Source: an uncultured Carboxylicivirga sp. (GTDB lineage: Bacteria > Bacteroidota > Bacteroidia > Bacteroidales > Marinilabiliaceae). Taken from it: a DNA stretch of 64,000 bases. Position numbers and translations under genes: made by a program. Where the stretch lies: positions 21,886 to 85,885 of the forward strand of contig CANLLN010000021.1 in the NCBI GenBank assembly GCA_947491945.1, given 5' to 3'. Positions 41,880 through 51,715 of the stretch are shown here, in pieces; within the stretch, counting starts at the first letter, position 1, and every line of letters starts with the position of its first letter. The notes under the pieces are model-generated. The model searched no databases and was not told the DNA's origin. It was given only the letters and a program-made list of their open reading frames with translations.

Positions 41880-43325
41880 TTAGTTGTTGGTACCTTCTGT
41901 TTTACTAAGGTGCTTGTCGTAAAAGAATAATGCTACTACAGCAGCCAAACCAATAATGAGAATAACCGTCCAGATGGATGCCGGGTTATAGGTGTCCCAC
42001 AAGTAGTTGGTCAGTTCATTGCTGTTCATATTCATGGCCGTAGCCGCTTGTTCAAAATATTCGTTTTGTGTCAGCCCCTCATCAATGCTCAGTCCCCGGG
42101 CCGCTACTTCCTGCTTTACAAAAGTGGTTTTGTCCGACATCCACTCATAAACATTACCAGAGATGATACCTGCAAATACATTACCTAAAAATACAGGGAT
42201 AAATGAATAGCCCATGTACAGTGCTTTTTTCTCCGGTGGCGCAATGCGGCCAATGTATTCGGTAATCTTTGGCGAACCGGCCATTTCGCCGATGGCAAAA
42301 ATGTAAATGGCTACCAGGGTAAAAAGCACGTTTTGCGTAGTCAAAGTCAAGGCCATACCAATGGCACACACCAAAAATCCAACCATCATAGAGCGCAAAG
42401 GACGCCATTTCATTACAATGCTCGATACGATAACCTGAAACAAGATGATGTACATGGCATCGAAGTTAACGATGAACTCGGCCTGCATCTGCCCCGTTGC
42501 CGTGCCATAGTTCTCGCTGAAGAAAGGCATGTTGGCACTAAAAAAGTTATAGACCGAAGAGGTATCGACCCACTGCATGATAAATACAGGCAGGGTAAAG
42601 AATAATTGGTTATACATGGTCCAGAAACCCGCTACAATCAGCAAGAAGAGAACGAATTTACCATTGGCCATCACCTCAAAAATATTGGTGAATATCTTGC
42701 TGATAGAGGCACCCAATGTATCGTTTGAAGTCTCACGCTCGGGCTCTTTATAAAATAGCAGCAGAAAAAAGTTGATAGCGATAATGCCGGCGGCAATATA
42801 ATATACCAGGGTGTAGGATGAGTCTTTAAACAACAGAGTTACCAGCGGTCCAAAGAAGGCACCGAGGTTCACCATCATATAAAAGATGCCAAAACCGATA
42901 GAGGCTGTTTCGTCGTTAGTGGACTTGGCTACCGTTGCAGAAATGATAGGCTTAAACAGGGCTGCCCCCAAAGCCAGGTACAGGTAAATAAGAAATACAC
43001 CGATGAACGATTTGAATAGAGGCATGAGGATAAATGCCGAGGTGTAAATAATAAAGGCGATAAAGAGTACGCGTTTATAGCCAAATCGGTCGGCTATGGA
43101 GCCGGTAATAACGGGCAGAAAGTAAAGGATACCGGTACCCACACCCATGATAATACCTTTTTGTGCCTGCGACAGTTCAAGGCCGCCCACATCGATGGAG
43201 CTGGTTAGGTAATTGGCAAAAAGCATGAAAAACCCGTACCAGGCAAAGCGCTCGAAAAGTTCAATAATGTTAGCCACCCAAAATACGCGTGGGAATTTTT
43301 TAAATGTTCGTGTAATGCTCGACAT
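41880..43325 (-). CDS. POT-like MFS transporter, probable peptide:H+ symporter
   Basis: 481 residues with about 12-14 membrane helices. The first helix carries ELFERFAWYGFFMLFANYL, close to the ExxER(F/Y)xxYG motif that couples protons in POT/PepT transporters. YFLPVITGSIADRFGYKRVL is the MFS loop 2-3 motif, and GGIKPIISA-type ALFKPIISATVAK follows helix 4. A ~50-residue extension before the last helix (~420-450) is unusual. The substrate is probably di- or tripeptides, consistent with the adjacent M28 peptidase, but this is inferred. Confidence 0.9.
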   Translation of the reverse strand: MSSITRTFKKFPRVFWVANIIELFERFAWYGFFMLFANYLTSSIDVGGLELSQAQKGIIMGVGTGILYFLPVITGSIADRFGYKRVLFIAFIIYTSAFILMPLFKSFIGVFLIYLYLALGAALFKPIISATVAKSTNDETASIGFGIFYMMVNLGAFFGPLVTLLFKDSSYTLVYYIAAGIIAINFFLLLFYKEPERETSNDTLGASISKIFTNIFEVMANGKFVLFLLIVAGFWTMYNQLFFTLPVFIMQWVDTSSVYNFFSANMPFFSENYGTATGQMQAEFIVNFDAMYIILFQVIVSSIVMKWRPLRSMMVGFLVCAIGMALTLTTQNVLFTLVAIYIFAIGEMAGSPKITEYIGRIAPPEKKALYMGYSFIPVFLGNVFAGIISGNVYEWMSDKTTFVKQEVAARGLSIDEGLTQNEYFEQAATAMNMNSNELTNYLWDTYNPASIWTVILIIGLAAVVALFFYDKHLSKTEGTNN

Positions 43326-43408
43326 ATAGCTGTTCTAGTTTGTTTATACGTTTCAAGAAACGGCTAAAATAGTTTCTTTAGTGCATAAACCAAATGCCTT
43401 TAGTCATC

Positions 43409-44851
43409 TTATTGGTTAAATGCGGTCTTTTTAGTGGCCAGGTAAGTAGTAATAAAGATGAGTTTAACACGCTGACTCAAGGCGGTGTAGTTAATTTTTT
43501 CGGGGGTATCACCCGGCTTGTGGTAATCGGCATGTAATCCACTGAAGAAAGCCAGCACCGGTATGTTCAGCCGATGAAAAGCATAGTGGTCCGATAGGCG
43601 GATGAAGTTACCGTAGGGCTGAGGTTCATTATAATTGTTTTGTATGCTCAGTGTTTCAGTAAGCTTATTGGCGGCCTGCACCAGGGTATCAAACTCCGGG
43701 TAATGCTGGTTACCAATGGTGTAGATATAGTTGGATTTATGGGCAGAGTCAATGCGACCCACCATGTCAATATTGATATTGGCTTTAATGTTAAAGTCAT
43801 GCTCCTGTGGGTGGTTGGCAAAATAAAGAGCACCTAACAACCCTTTTTCCTCCCCCGAAGTAGCCAGAAAAATCAGATTTTTGTCCAGCTTATCTCTGAG
43901 TGGCACAAAGGCATGAGCCAGCTCTAACATGGCTGCTGTGCCACTGGCGTTGTCATCAGCGCCTGCATAAAGGCGGTTGTGTCGTTCGCCCATATGATCG
44001 TAGTGTGCACTAATCACCAGGGCATCTTTTGTTGAATTATTGGCGGGCAATATCGCAGCTACATTGTAGGCTTTTGCTCTTTGGATATGAACGGGGCCGT
44101 GCAGCGATACCGTGGGCTGTGGCAGTCTGCGCAGTTGACGTCCGCTCAAGGCCTTCAGTTCCTCGAAGGAGCAATTAAAAATAGAGGTGGCTGTTGATTG
44201 TTTCAGGGCAAAGGCATGGATGAAACGATTGCTTAATTGTGGTTTGTCCTTCAATAGCAATTGACGCTGATGTCGTGTGGCAATCAAGTCCGACAATTTA
44301 TCAAAAGCAGAAGTATCCTTAGCAGGCACCATAAACAGGGCAAGGGCATCTCGCTGCTTTAAACGATTGGCCAGCTGATACCAATTGTTTAAGTTATCTG
44401 CCAAGGCCACTGCAACCTTCCCTTTCAGCTCCAGTCGATCCAGTGAGGCGGCATCGCCCCGGCCAATAAAAATGGCCTTGCTGTATTGCCGGGGTTCAAT
44501 AGGGTTCGTTCCCAGGTATACGAAATCCTGAAAGTGAATGAGGGGAGTTTTGTTAATCTGCACATTGATTTCACCCCATTGCTGAGACCATAAGCCTATA
44601 TCTTGCAGATAAGTGGTGTCTTTCAGGGGGTGTAGCCCTTGTGCCTTAAAATGATTGATGATGTATTGGGCTGCCTTGTGCTCGCCGGCTGTAGCAGTGC
44701 CTCTCCCTTGCATAGAATCGGCCGCAAGTGTGTAAACATGTTGGCGCAGGCTTTGTGTGCTTATTGCATCCAGGTAGTTACTGTTAAAAGAGCTTTGTGC
44801 TGAGGCAAGCAGGCTGCTCAGATATAGTAGGATGAAGAAAGTGATTCTCAT
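43409..44851 (-). CDS. M28-family metallopeptidase
   Basis: 480 residues from the ATG at 44851. A signal peptide (~1-20, LLASAQ) is followed by a PA-like insert (~75-270) and the M28 catalytic domain. Visible metal ligands and active-site motifs: ISAHYDHMG, YAGADDNASGTAAM, SGEEKGLLG, NIDMVGR and SDHYAF. M28 enzymes remove N-terminal residues using two zinc ions; this one should act in the periplasm or outside the cell. It is upstream of the POT-like transporter on the same strand, spaced by 83 bases, which suggests peptide scavenging. Confidence 0.95.
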   Translation of the reverse strand: MRITFFILLYLSSLLASAQSSFNSNYLDAISTQSLRQHVYTLAADSMQGRGTATAGEHKAAQYIINHFKAQGLHPLKDTTYLQDIGLWSQQWGEINVQINKTPLIHFQDFVYLGTNPIEPRQYSKAIFIGRGDAASLDRLELKGKVAVALADNLNNWYQLANRLKQRDALALFMVPAKDTSAFDKLSDLIATRHQRQLLLKDKPQLSNRFIHAFALKQSTATSIFNCSFEELKALSGRQLRRLPQPTVSLHGPVHIQRAKAYNVAAILPANNSTKDALVISAHYDHMGERHNRLYAGADDNASGTAAMLELAHAFVPLRDKLDKNLIFLATSGEEKGLLGALYFANHPQEHDFNIKANINIDMVGRIDSAHKSNYIYTIGNQHYPEFDTLVQAANKLTETLSIQNNYNEPQPYGNFIRLSDHYAFHRLNIPVLAFFSGLHADYHKPGDTPEKINYTALSQRVKLIFITTYLATKKTAFNQ

Positions 44852-45167
44852 GTTCAATCGGGTATCATATGTCAATGCTTTACGCTTAAAGATACTATTT
44901 TTTAGACGTTGTAGGCTTTTGAAACCTGTGCTTATCTTAGTTTTTGGTGCCTGAGCACTTTAAAAGTAAATGTGTGAAAAGGGGAACGAAGAACCTTTTT
45001 AGTGCTGTTCTGCCAACTATTAAAGGTATGTTGTGTGATTTAATATTAAGTAACGTTTTTTACATGGAGGCACATACACAAATGAATAGCGGTTTTATTA
45101 TCTTTGGCTTTCATTATTTTTTAACTGTATAATTGTGCCTTTACAGGCAATAAATAAAGCACTTACC
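44852..45167. other. Divergent intergenic region between the M28 peptidase and tyrS
   Basis: 316 bases. It holds the tyrS -7 box (45099-45106) and, on the minus strand, a TATCTTTA one-mismatch box near 44890. A 62-codon open stretch inside (44944-45132) has no credible codon pattern or start signal. Nothing else recognised. Confidence 0.5.
45099..45106 (+). promoter_or_regulatory. -7 box before tyrS
   Basis: TATCTTTG, a full TAnnTTTG match, 61 bases before the tyrS start. No clear -33 TTG at the expected distance. Confidence 0.5.
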
Positions 45168-46460
45168 ATGAATTTTGTAGAAGAACTAAAGTGGCGTGGC
45201 ATGATACACGATGTTATGCCGGGTACAGAAGAGCAACTTAAGAAAGAACTGACATCGGCGTATGTGGGTATCGATCCAACGGCTGATTCATTGCATATTG
45301 GTCATTTGGTGGGTGTGATGATGTTGAAACACTTTCAGGCTTGTGGGCATAAGCCGTATGTATTGGTAGGTGGTGCTACCGGTATGATTGGTGACCCTTC
45401 CATGAAGTCGCAGGAGCGTAACTTGCTTGACGAAGAATCGTTGCGTCATAATCAGGCCTGTCTGAAAGAGCAGCTGGCTTTGTTCCTGGATTTTGACTCG
45501 TCCTTGCCCAATGGTGCCGAGATGGTGAATAACTATGATTGGATGAAGGACTTTTCCTTCCTTGAATTCATTCGGGATATTGGTAAACACATCACAGTTA
45601 ACTATATGATGGCCAAGGATTCAGTTAAGAAACGCCTGGGAGAGGAGTCACGCACCGGATTGTCATTTACCGAGTTTACCTATCAGTTGGTACAAGGCTA
45701 CGATTTTCTTCATCTTTATAAAGAGAAGAACTGTAAGCTACAGATGGGCGGTTCTGATCAGTGGGGCAATATCACCACCGGTACAGAGCTGATTCGTCGC
45801 AAAGAGCGGGGGGAGGCCTTTGCCTTAACTTGTCCATTAATAACCAAGGCCGACGGAGGTAAGTTTGGAAAAACAGAGAGCGGTAATGTTTGGCTCGATG
45901 CTAAAAAGACAAGCCCATATCATTTTTATCAGTTTTGGATGAATACCTCGGATGAGGATGCAGAAAAATATATTAAGATATTTACCATGCTAACGCGTGA
46001 GGAAGTAGAGGCATTGGCAAAGGAACAAGCTGAGGCACCTCACTTGCGTCCTATGCAGAAGCGTTTGGCTGAAGAGGTGACCGTGATGGTGCATGGCCGT
46101 GATGCCTACGAGTCGGCTGTGGAAGCCTCACAAATTTTATTTGGCAAAGCAACTACCGAAGCTTTGCGCAAGATCGATGAGCAGACTTTATTGGCTGTAT
46201 TTGAAGGCGTGCCACAGTTTATTGTGGACAAGGCCTTGTTTAATGCAGGTGTTAATATAGTGGATCTGCTGGCTGGTGAGGCCGATGTTTTTCCATCGAA
46301 AGGGGAGTTGCGACGTACTATTAAGGGGGGTGGCTTAAGCATCAACAAAGAAAAGGTGGTCGATGCCGAAATAATGGTGAATAGCGATGCTCTGTTGAAT
46401 GGAAAATACTTGTTGGTACAAAAGGGTAAGAAGAATTACTTTTTGCTAATTGCTCAGTAA
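45168..46460 (+). CDS. tyrS: Tyrosyl-tRNA synthetase
   Basis: 430 residues from the ATG at 45168, the normal length for bacterial TyrRS. The class I signatures are HIGH at 43-46 ([11 protein letters not shown]) and the KMSKS equivalent KFGKTESG near 232; tyrosine pocket residues lie in GGSDQWGN. The C-terminal S4 RNA-binding domain (~360-430) ends with [12 protein letters not shown]. It attaches tyrosine to tRNA(Tyr). Monocistronic, with a -7 box and a strong terminator. No T-box leader is visible, as expected outside Firmicutes. Confidence 0.98.
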   Translation: MNFVEELKWRGMIHDVMPGTEEQLKKELTSAYVGIDPTADSLHIGHLVGVMMLKHFQACGHKPYVLVGGATGMIGDPSMKSQERNLLDEESLRHNQACLKEQLALFLDFDSSLPNGAEMVNNYDWMKDFSFLEFIRDIGKHITVNYMMAKDSVKKRLGEESRTGLSFTEFTYQLVQGYDFLHLYKEKNCKLQMGGSDQWGNITTGTELIRRKERGEAFALTCPLITKADGGKFGKTESGNVWLDAKKTSPYHFYQFWMNTSDEDAEKYIKIFTMLTREEVEALAKEQAEAPHLRPMQKRLAEEVTVMVHGRDAYESAVEASQILFGKATTEALRKIDEQTLLAVFEGVPQFIVDKALFNAGVNIVDLLAGEADVFPSKGELRRTIKGGGLSINKEKVVDAEIMVNSDALLNGKYLLVQKGKKNYFLLIAQ

Positions 46461-46496
46461 GCAAGCTTTTCAAAGGGTGCTTGCCCAATAGTATAT

Positions 46497-46536
46497 AACC
46501 TTTTCCGGAGTGTTTAGCTTTGGAAAAGGTTTTTTT
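46497..46536 (+). terminator. Rho-independent terminator after tyrS
   Basis: AACCTTTTCC pairs with GGAAAAGGTT, followed by a run of T. It lies between tyrS and the convergent phosphatase gene. Confidence 0.9.
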
Positions 46537-46586
46537 GTGATTTTTATAATGATAATAATCTTAGCTCTGCGCTTGTGCTAATTCTT

Positions 46587-47819
46587 CTAGTGGAATTCCA
46601 AACCAATAAGTGAGATGTCATCGAAGGCTACACCTTCAGTCTCAATGCGGTCGATAATAGCCCGCAAGCCAACGAGGTTTTGTTCCAGTGGTAGATCATT
46701 GTTCATGACAGCCTCTACTTCTTCGGCACCCGACTCCACCTGATGTCCATCATCCAGTTCAACCAGTCCATCGGTAAAAGCCAGTAGCTTAGAACCCTTG
46801 GGGATGTGTACCTTGCCCTGCTCTATGGAAGGAATAAAATCAAGCATACCCAAACCAATACAGCCTTTTTCGAGATGTACCAACTGTTGCTTGCGTGCAT
46901 CGTACAGCAGTGGTGGTAGATGACCTGCATTAACATAGCTTAGTCGGCGAGTTATCAGATTATAACGGCCAATGAAGAGTGTGATAAACTTCTCGCTGTT
47001 GGCACTTTCGTTGACGCGAGCATTAAGCTGGTGTATCAGCTTTTTTAAGTTACAGCTGTATGAGAAGAGTGAGCGTATAACAGCCTGAAAATTGGACATT
47101 AACATAGCTGCTGAGATGCCTTTCCCCGACACATCGGCGATGCAGAAGCCAATGGTATTGCGCGACAGGCGGAACACATCGTAATAGTCGCCTCCAACGC
47201 CCATATGGGGTTGGTAATAGGTATGAATATCCAGCTTTGACGTTTTGGGCAGCTGGTGCTTATTGGGTACCAGTTGATTTTGGATGCGAGAGGCAAGCTC
47301 CATCTCTTTCTTAATTACCTCCTGCTCTAATAACTCCTGCTGCATGCGTTTATTTTCCACAAAAACGATGATCAGGTTGGAGATAATCTGGATGAGCTTC
47401 AGGTGCTTAATAGTAGGACTAATGCCCTGTTGTTCCTCCTCAATATCGCCAATTAGCACGTAGCCAATGGCCTGGTAGCGATGAAAAAGCGGAATTACGG
47501 CGTCAAAACCCTTGAGTTTGGGCGGATGCGACACGGTGATGCTTTCTATGGTTTTGTATTGCAACAGATCATCTTCTACGTTGATGGCTGCTGCCTCCTC
47601 CTCGGTTACACCGGATATCAGTAAATTCTGCCAGGTATCGTTGGAATAGGTATAAACCAGTACCTTGCCTACTTCCAACTCCTCGCGAAGCAATATCTCA
47701 AACTCCGACACTAAGTCTTCTATCGTGTGGTCCTGATTGATGGTCTGCGCAATATCCAGGATGATGTTTAATCGATCCTTGTATAGGCGGAGGCGTTTCT
47801 TTTTTAATTGCGTAACCAT
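46587..47819 (-). CDS. SpoIIE/RsbU-type serine phosphatase with GAF-like domain
   Basis: 410 residues. Residues ~20-165 form a GAF-like sensory domain, then a coiled linker (~165-195, ELLEQEVIKKEMELASRIQ) and a PP2C-like phosphatase domain (~200-408). Metal-binding aspartates are in GGDYYDVF and IADVSGKGISAAM; FTDGLVE and DDISLIGLEF close the domain. Such proteins dephosphorylate anti-sigma antagonists or other STAS proteins in partner-switching circuits. No cognate STAS or HATPase kinase gene is adjacent, so targets are elsewhere. Cytoplasmic. Confidence 0.93.
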   Translation of the reverse strand: MVTQLKKKRLRLYKDRLNIILDIAQTINQDHTIEDLVSEFEILLREELEVGKVLVYTYSNDTWQNLLISGVTEEEAAAINVEDDLLQYKTIESITVSHPPKLKGFDAVIPLFHRYQAIGYVLIGDIEEEQQGISPTIKHLKLIQIISNLIIVFVENKRMQQELLEQEVIKKEMELASRIQNQLVPNKHQLPKTSKLDIHTYYQPHMGVGGDYYDVFRLSRNTIGFCIADVSGKGISAAMLMSNFQAVIRSLFSYSCNLKKLIHQLNARVNESANSEKFITLFIGRYNLITRRLSYVNAGHLPPLLYDARKQQLVHLEKGCIGLGMLDFIPSIEQGKVHIPKGSKLLAFTDGLVELDDGHQVESGAEEVEAVMNNDLPLEQNLVGLRAIIDRIETEGVAFDDISLIGLEFH

Positions 47820-47905
47820 ATAAACTAACTCTTTCCAACTAAGGTATTAAAAAAAACTACAAAAGGCAGCTTTCTTACCCTTTCTCTTTTTTTGATAAAA
47901 GTAAC

Positions 47906-47956
47906 ACCCTGTTATAATCTTTATGTAAAACATTAAAGGTGCGATTATAACAGGGT
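47906..47956 (-). terminator. Hairpin terminator of efp
   Basis: ACCCTGTTATAATC and GATTATAACAGGGT are perfect 14-base complements with a 23-base loop, 10 bases past the efp stop on the minus strand; TTACTTTTATC follows. Confidence 0.75.
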
Positions 47957-47966
47957 ATTTTTGGTG

Positions 47967-48536
47967 TTACTCCTTTACACGTTCCACGTAGGAGTTGTCA
48001 CTTGTGTTTATCTTAATTTTATCACCGGTATTGATAAACAGGGGTACCATAATAGTAGCACCGGTGGTTACCGTGGCTGGCTTAAGTGAGTTGGTCGACG
48101 AGGTATCGCCTCGCACACCCGGCTCGGTATAGGTGATTTCAAAAACTACGTTAGCAGGCAGGTTCACCAATAATGGCGTTTCAGTATCGGCGTGATACAC
48201 TACTTCAACTTCCATACCCTCATTTAAAAGGCCTGTGTTGTCTATTAATGACTCTTCAATGGGAATTTGTTCGAAGGTTTCGGAATTCATAAAGTGATAA
48301 CCCATATCATCTTTATACAAAAACTGGTGTGGGCGGCGCTCAACGCGTGCTTCATTCACTTTTACTCCCGCGTTAAATGTGTTTTCCAGTACTTTGCCGG
48401 TTGATACATTCTTAAGCTTTGTTCTCACAAATGCCGCGCCTTTGCCCGGCTTAACGTGTTGAAATTGTACAATGAAGAATAACTGCCCATTGTGCTCTAT
48501 ACACATGCCATTTCTAAAATCAGCTGTAGTTGCCAT
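47967..48536 (-). CDS. efp: Elongation factor P
   Basis: 189 residues, three-domain EF-P. Domain I has the loop KPGKGAAF with Lys32 at the position that is post-translationally modified in other bacteria; domains II and III end with the conserved [23 protein letters not shown] relieves ribosome stalling at polyproline stretches. The lysine argues against the arginine-rhamnosylated EarP subfamily. A good promoter lies 41 bases upstream and a hairpin terminator follows. Confidence 0.98.
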   Translation of the reverse strand: MATTADFRNGMCIEHNGQLFFIVQFQHVKPGKGAAFVRTKLKNVSTGKVLENTFNAGVKVNEARVERRPHQFLYKDDMGYHFMNSETFEQIPIEESLIDNTGLLNEGMEVEVVYHADTETPLLVNLPANVVFEITYTEPGVRGDTSSTNSLKPATVTTGATIMVPLFINTGDKIKINTSDNSYVERVKE

Positions 48537-48576
48537 ACTATTGAAATTGTGATTATTATTTCTAAAAAAAACGCTG

Positions 48577-48607
48577 CAAAAATAAGTTAATTCTTACAAA
48601 AAACGAA
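48577..48607 (-). promoter_or_regulatory. Promoter of efp
   Basis: On the minus strand TTCG, 19 bases, then TATTTTTG: near-consensus -33 with a full TAnnTTTG -7 box, 41 bases before the start. Confidence 0.6.
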
Positions 48608-48641
48608 TTGTATAGCTTAAAAGGTCGCTGTTAGTCAAAGA

Positions 48642-49451
48642 TTAGCGGCGTACACTGCTAAATGGGTGCTTGAGTCCTTTAAACTCGATGAGGTTGCAGG
48701 TGAAAGATCCCACCGATAGGTCGAAACGTACACGCACGGGTATGCGGTTCTTGTCGCGCGTGACCCAAACCTGCATGTCATCTTCGGTTTTAAAGGAGCG
48801 TCCTACCTCCGTTACCGGCGAAAATTTGTAGCATTCGATTTTGCCGAAGTTCGTTTTGATGACTTCCGTGCCCCGGTAACGTATGCGCAATGGAAAATTC
48901 TCATCAGAGAAATAGGTCATAAATGCAATGACGTCACCGTCCTTTAGCTTGTCGTTGAATTTATGGTTACGGGCAAAGTAAAAGGCCGACAGTATGTCGA
49001 GGATGCCATCCTGTACCTTGTGAACACCCGACTTCTGAGAGATTACCTGAGCAGAGTCGCGTAGGTATTCTACCTCGTTATAATAACGATAGCGTCCTTC
49101 GCGTATGCTGCGTATGGCCTTAACCGGTTCATTGCTTTTAACGCATATAAAGCTTTCGTATCGGTCGCGTATCCGATAGAGTACATCGGCAAGTCCTATG
49201 GTAACGCCGCGCCCGACAACATGATGTACCGGAGTGCCGTTCAGTAGCGAGTCTTTCACTGTAAGGGTGGCTTTACCACCGGTTACAAAGCCGTAGTTAA
49301 GTCCATATACAAGATGTTCGCCATCCTGATAGGCGCTATGCTCTGTGAGGGGATAGGGGGGTATAAATACGCTGTCTTTTTTTTCTTCTTCAGCAGCTGA
49401 AAACGAAAGGAAGCCGGTAAAAACAGAAAGCAATAAGAGAATTCGTTTCAT
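48642..49451 (-). CDS. DUF3108 family exported protein
   Basis: 269 residues from the ATG at 49451. Signal peptide ~1-21 (SVFTGFLSFSAAE). The body has HLVYGLNYGFVTGGKATLTV, RDRYESFICVKSNEPVKAIR and DGDVIAFMTYFSDENFPLRI, the pattern of DUF3108, a lipocalin-like beta barrel seen in Gram-negative envelopes. Its function is not established. It follows tsaB on the same strand by 79 bases. Confidence 0.9.
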   Translation of the reverse strand: MKRILLLLSVFTGFLSFSAAEEEKKDSVFIPPYPLTEHSAYQDGEHLVYGLNYGFVTGGKATLTVKDSLLNGTPVHHVVGRGVTIGLADVLYRIRDRYESFICVKSNEPVKAIRSIREGRYRYYNEVEYLRDSAQVISQKSGVHKVQDGILDILSAFYFARNHKFNDKLKDGDVIAFMTYFSDENFPLRIRYRGTEVIKTNFGKIECYKFSPVTEVGRSFKTEDDMQVWVTRDKNRIPVRVRFDLSVGSFTCNLIEFKGLKHPFSSVRR

Positions 49452-49530
49452 AAGCGTTATTTTCGATATTAAGATAAGATTACTTACCCTATATGACAAA
49501 TAAACGCTCTGGAATACTTATGGTTGTAGT

Positions 49531-50232
49531 CTATAGTACTTTTTTCTTTGGTGTGGTCGCCACAAAATCTTTCAGATAAAAGGGTTCAAAGTAGGCTACA
49601 TCTACAAATTTATTATCCTGATAATATTGCTCGGCCAGGGGCGCCAGATTTTTGGCCAGGGGATGGCAGTCATCAATAAAAATGGCGTTGGGGTGAGCAA
49701 TAGTTGTTTTGCATTTATGGGCTCCATTGCCAAAGAAATAAACACAATGTTCAGATAGCCAGTTGCGGTAGCTTTCCTCATCAATTATTTTGGCTGATAT
49801 GGGCTCCAGTAAGTTCAGGTCAGTATCGAAAATGGCCGTATACACCTCCATGCGTCGGGCATCCATCATGGGACATAGCACGGTGGGGCGATCGCTATGT
49901 TGTTCAATGCGGTTTAGCATTGGCTGCGCCAATATATGCATGGAGTCGATGGCAATCAGTGGTTTGTTTAAGGCATAGCAAATGCCCTTGGCCGTTGAAA
50001 CGCCTATGCGCAGGCCGGTGTATGATCCGGGACCGCTGCTTACCGCTACGGCATCAATTTCATTCAGTTCGGGTATTGAGTCTTGCGCAAACAGCTCTTG
50101 GATTAAAATGGTCAGGTTAGATGCATGCGAATTAACCTGGTACAATTCTTTCGATGCTATAACATTTCCGTTATCACTGTAAGCCACCGAACAAACGCCG
50201 GTTGATGTTTCAATACTCAATATTTTTGCCAT
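49531..50232 (-). CDS. tsaB: tRNA threonylcarbamoyladenosine biosynthesis protein TsaB
   Basis: 233 residues with the ASKHA fold: ILSIETSTGVCSVAY and ELNEIDAVAVSSGPGSYTGL, the GxGSFTGLR-like motif (here SSGPGSYTGLRIG) being diagnostic. TsaB is a dimerisation partner of TsaD in placing threonylcarbamoyl on A37 of ANN-decoding tRNAs. Length matches the family and catalytic residues are not expected in TsaB. A -7 box is upstream. Confidence 0.96.
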   Translation of the reverse strand: MAKILSIETSTGVCSVAYSDNGNVIASKELYQVNSHASNLTILIQELFAQDSIPELNEIDAVAVSSGPGSYTGLRIGVSTAKGICYALNKPLIAIDSMHILAQPMLNRIEQHSDRPTVLCPMMDARRMEVYTAIFDTDLNLLEPISAKIIDEESYRNWLSEHCVYFFGNGAHKCKTTIAHPNAIFIDDCHPLAKNLAPLAEQYYQDNKFVDVAYFEPFYLKDFVATTPKKKVL

Positions 50233-50249
50233 ATCCTTAATTTATGGCA

Positions 50250-50257
50250 CAAAAATA
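50250..50257 (-). promoter_or_regulatory. -7 box before tsaB
   Basis: TATTTTTG on the minus strand, full TAnnTTTG match, 17 bases before the tsaB start. Confidence 0.5.
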
Positions 50258-50299
50258 ATAAATAGTTTGAAAGCGTTTGTAACAGGTAAAAATAAGGAC

Positions 50300-51568
50300 T
50301 TAATCTTTCTTGTTATCAAAAAGCTTATCAACCACCTGCACCGCCGTTTCATGTTTTAACTTACGCGAAATGGCCGAGTAGGGGCCACTGATTACCATTT
50401 CTCCCTCGTCGATGCCCTCCAGAATTTCTATATAACGGGTATTCTGTATGCCCGGCACTACCGTTTTTTGAATGGCTAAGCCTTCCTCAACCACAAACAC
50501 CACTTCAATACGCTTTTCCTTGTCCGCTGTTATTTTTACAGAATCATTTTGAATAGAGTCGGGGCGTGTTGTAACCGACTGAATGGGTATGCTAACAGTG
50601 TTGTAGCAGGTGTTGGTTTGTATATCCACAGTGGCCGACATGCCGGGGCGGAAGGGGTACTTGCTGGTGGCCTCATCGCTAATCAGGTGCTGGTAGGAGG
50701 TGGGCAGGATGAGTACACGGACCTCGAAATTTGTGATTTGGTCGGCACTGGCACCTTGCGTTTTGGCTGAATTGGCAATCTGCGTCACAATACCTTTAAA
50801 TTTTTGTTTCAGGTAGGCATCTACTTCAATCAGGCAGGTATCGTATTGACTCACTCTGATGATATCGTTTTCGTTAACATCTACCAGTACCTCCATTTGA
50901 TGCAGGTTAGCCAGTGTCATCATTTCCGTACCTTCAAACTGGGCAGTACCTACTACTCGCTCTCCTTTTTCCACATTCAGGCGCGAAATGGTTCCATCCA
51001 TGGGTGCGTAAATGGTAGTTTTATTCAGGTTGTCTTTGGCTTCGTTAAGGGAGGCTTTGGCGTTACGCAACGAGGCCTTTGCAGCGGCCTGATTGGCTTT
51101 TGCCACCTCATAGTCGGAGGCTACTTGTTCAAAGTCGGCTTCAGAAATGGTTTTATCAGCCCATAGCTTTTGATTGCGGTGATAATTTAGTTCTTTCTGC
51201 TCACGCTGAGCTTGTGCCTGAATAAGGTTGGCTTCGGCCGACTTGAGGGCAGCCTGCATCTTTTCGTAGTTACGCTCATAAATATCAGGTTGTATGCGTG
51301 CCAACACCTGTCCCTGTTTAACTTCTTGACCTTCTTCTACTGTTAGATCCAGTATCTCTCCCGATACATCGGAGCTGATTTTTACTTCCACCATGGGTTT
51401 TATTTTGCCATTGGCAGTAATGGTTTCGGTAATGGTACGCAGGGTGGCTTTTTCGGCCAGTACTTTTTCCTGATAATCCTGACCAATCCAGCCTTGTTTT
51501 TTACCGATAAGGAGTACAATAAGGATGACAAATAGGGCAGCGATGGCGATAATAACGGGTTTCTTCAT
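50300..51568 (-). CDS. Second efflux adaptor protein (HlyD/MacA-like)
   Basis: 422 residues. Membrane helix ~5-23, lipoyl half VKISSDVSGEILDLTVEEGQ, coiled coil (~95-190), second half TIYAPMDGTISRLNVEKGER, then beta-barrel and membrane-proximal domains. It is a MacA-type periplasmic adaptor. It lies downstream of the tolC-like gene behind a strong terminator with no obvious promoter of its own, so it should be made at a lower level than the rest of the operon. Thus the locus encodes two adaptors for one channel. Confidence 0.93.
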   Translation of the reverse strand: MKKPVIIAIAALFVILIVLLIGKKQGWIGQDYQEKVLAEKATLRTITETITANGKIKPMVEVKISSDVSGEILDLTVEEGQEVKQGQVLARIQPDIYERNYEKMQAALKSAEANLIQAQAQREQKELNYHRNQKLWADKTISEADFEQVASDYEVAKANQAAAKASLRNAKASLNEAKDNLNKTTIYAPMDGTISRLNVEKGERVVGTAQFEGTEMMTLANLHQMEVLVDVNENDIIRVSQYDTCLIEVDAYLKQKFKGIVTQIANSAKTQGASADQITNFEVRVLILPTSYQHLISDEATSKYPFRPGMSATVDIQTNTCYNTVSIPIQSVTTRPDSIQNDSVKITADKEKRIEVVFVVEEGLAIQKTVVPGIQNTRYIEILEGIDEGEMVISGPYSAISRKLKHETAVQVVDKLFDNKKD

Positions 51569-51645
51569 AGATTCAGTAATTTTATCATGGCTAATTTAAT
51601 AAATAAGTTGACTGAAAAAGAGACAGAAGGTAGAAGTTTTGTCAA

Positions 51646-51680
51646 TAAAAAAACCGGATACTGAGCTGTCAGTATCCGGT
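51646..51680 (-). terminator. Strong terminator inside the export cluster
   Basis: ACCGGATACTGA and TCAGTATCCGGT are perfect 12-base complements with a four-base loop; on the minus strand a run of seven T follows. It sits 36 bases after the tolC-like gene. Confidence 0.92.
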
Positions 51681-51715
51681 AACTGAAAATATAGGGTAAA
51701 AAGGGTATTATGAAC

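Noticed and set aside
43349..43362. CGTTTC-AA-GAAACG palindrome upstream of the POT-like transporter
   Set aside because: A single short copy with no second site and no recognised regulator; could be chance.
44944..45132. 62-codon open frame before tyrS
   Set aside because: It overlaps the tyrS promoter region, has no start signal and a composition unlike neighbouring genes.
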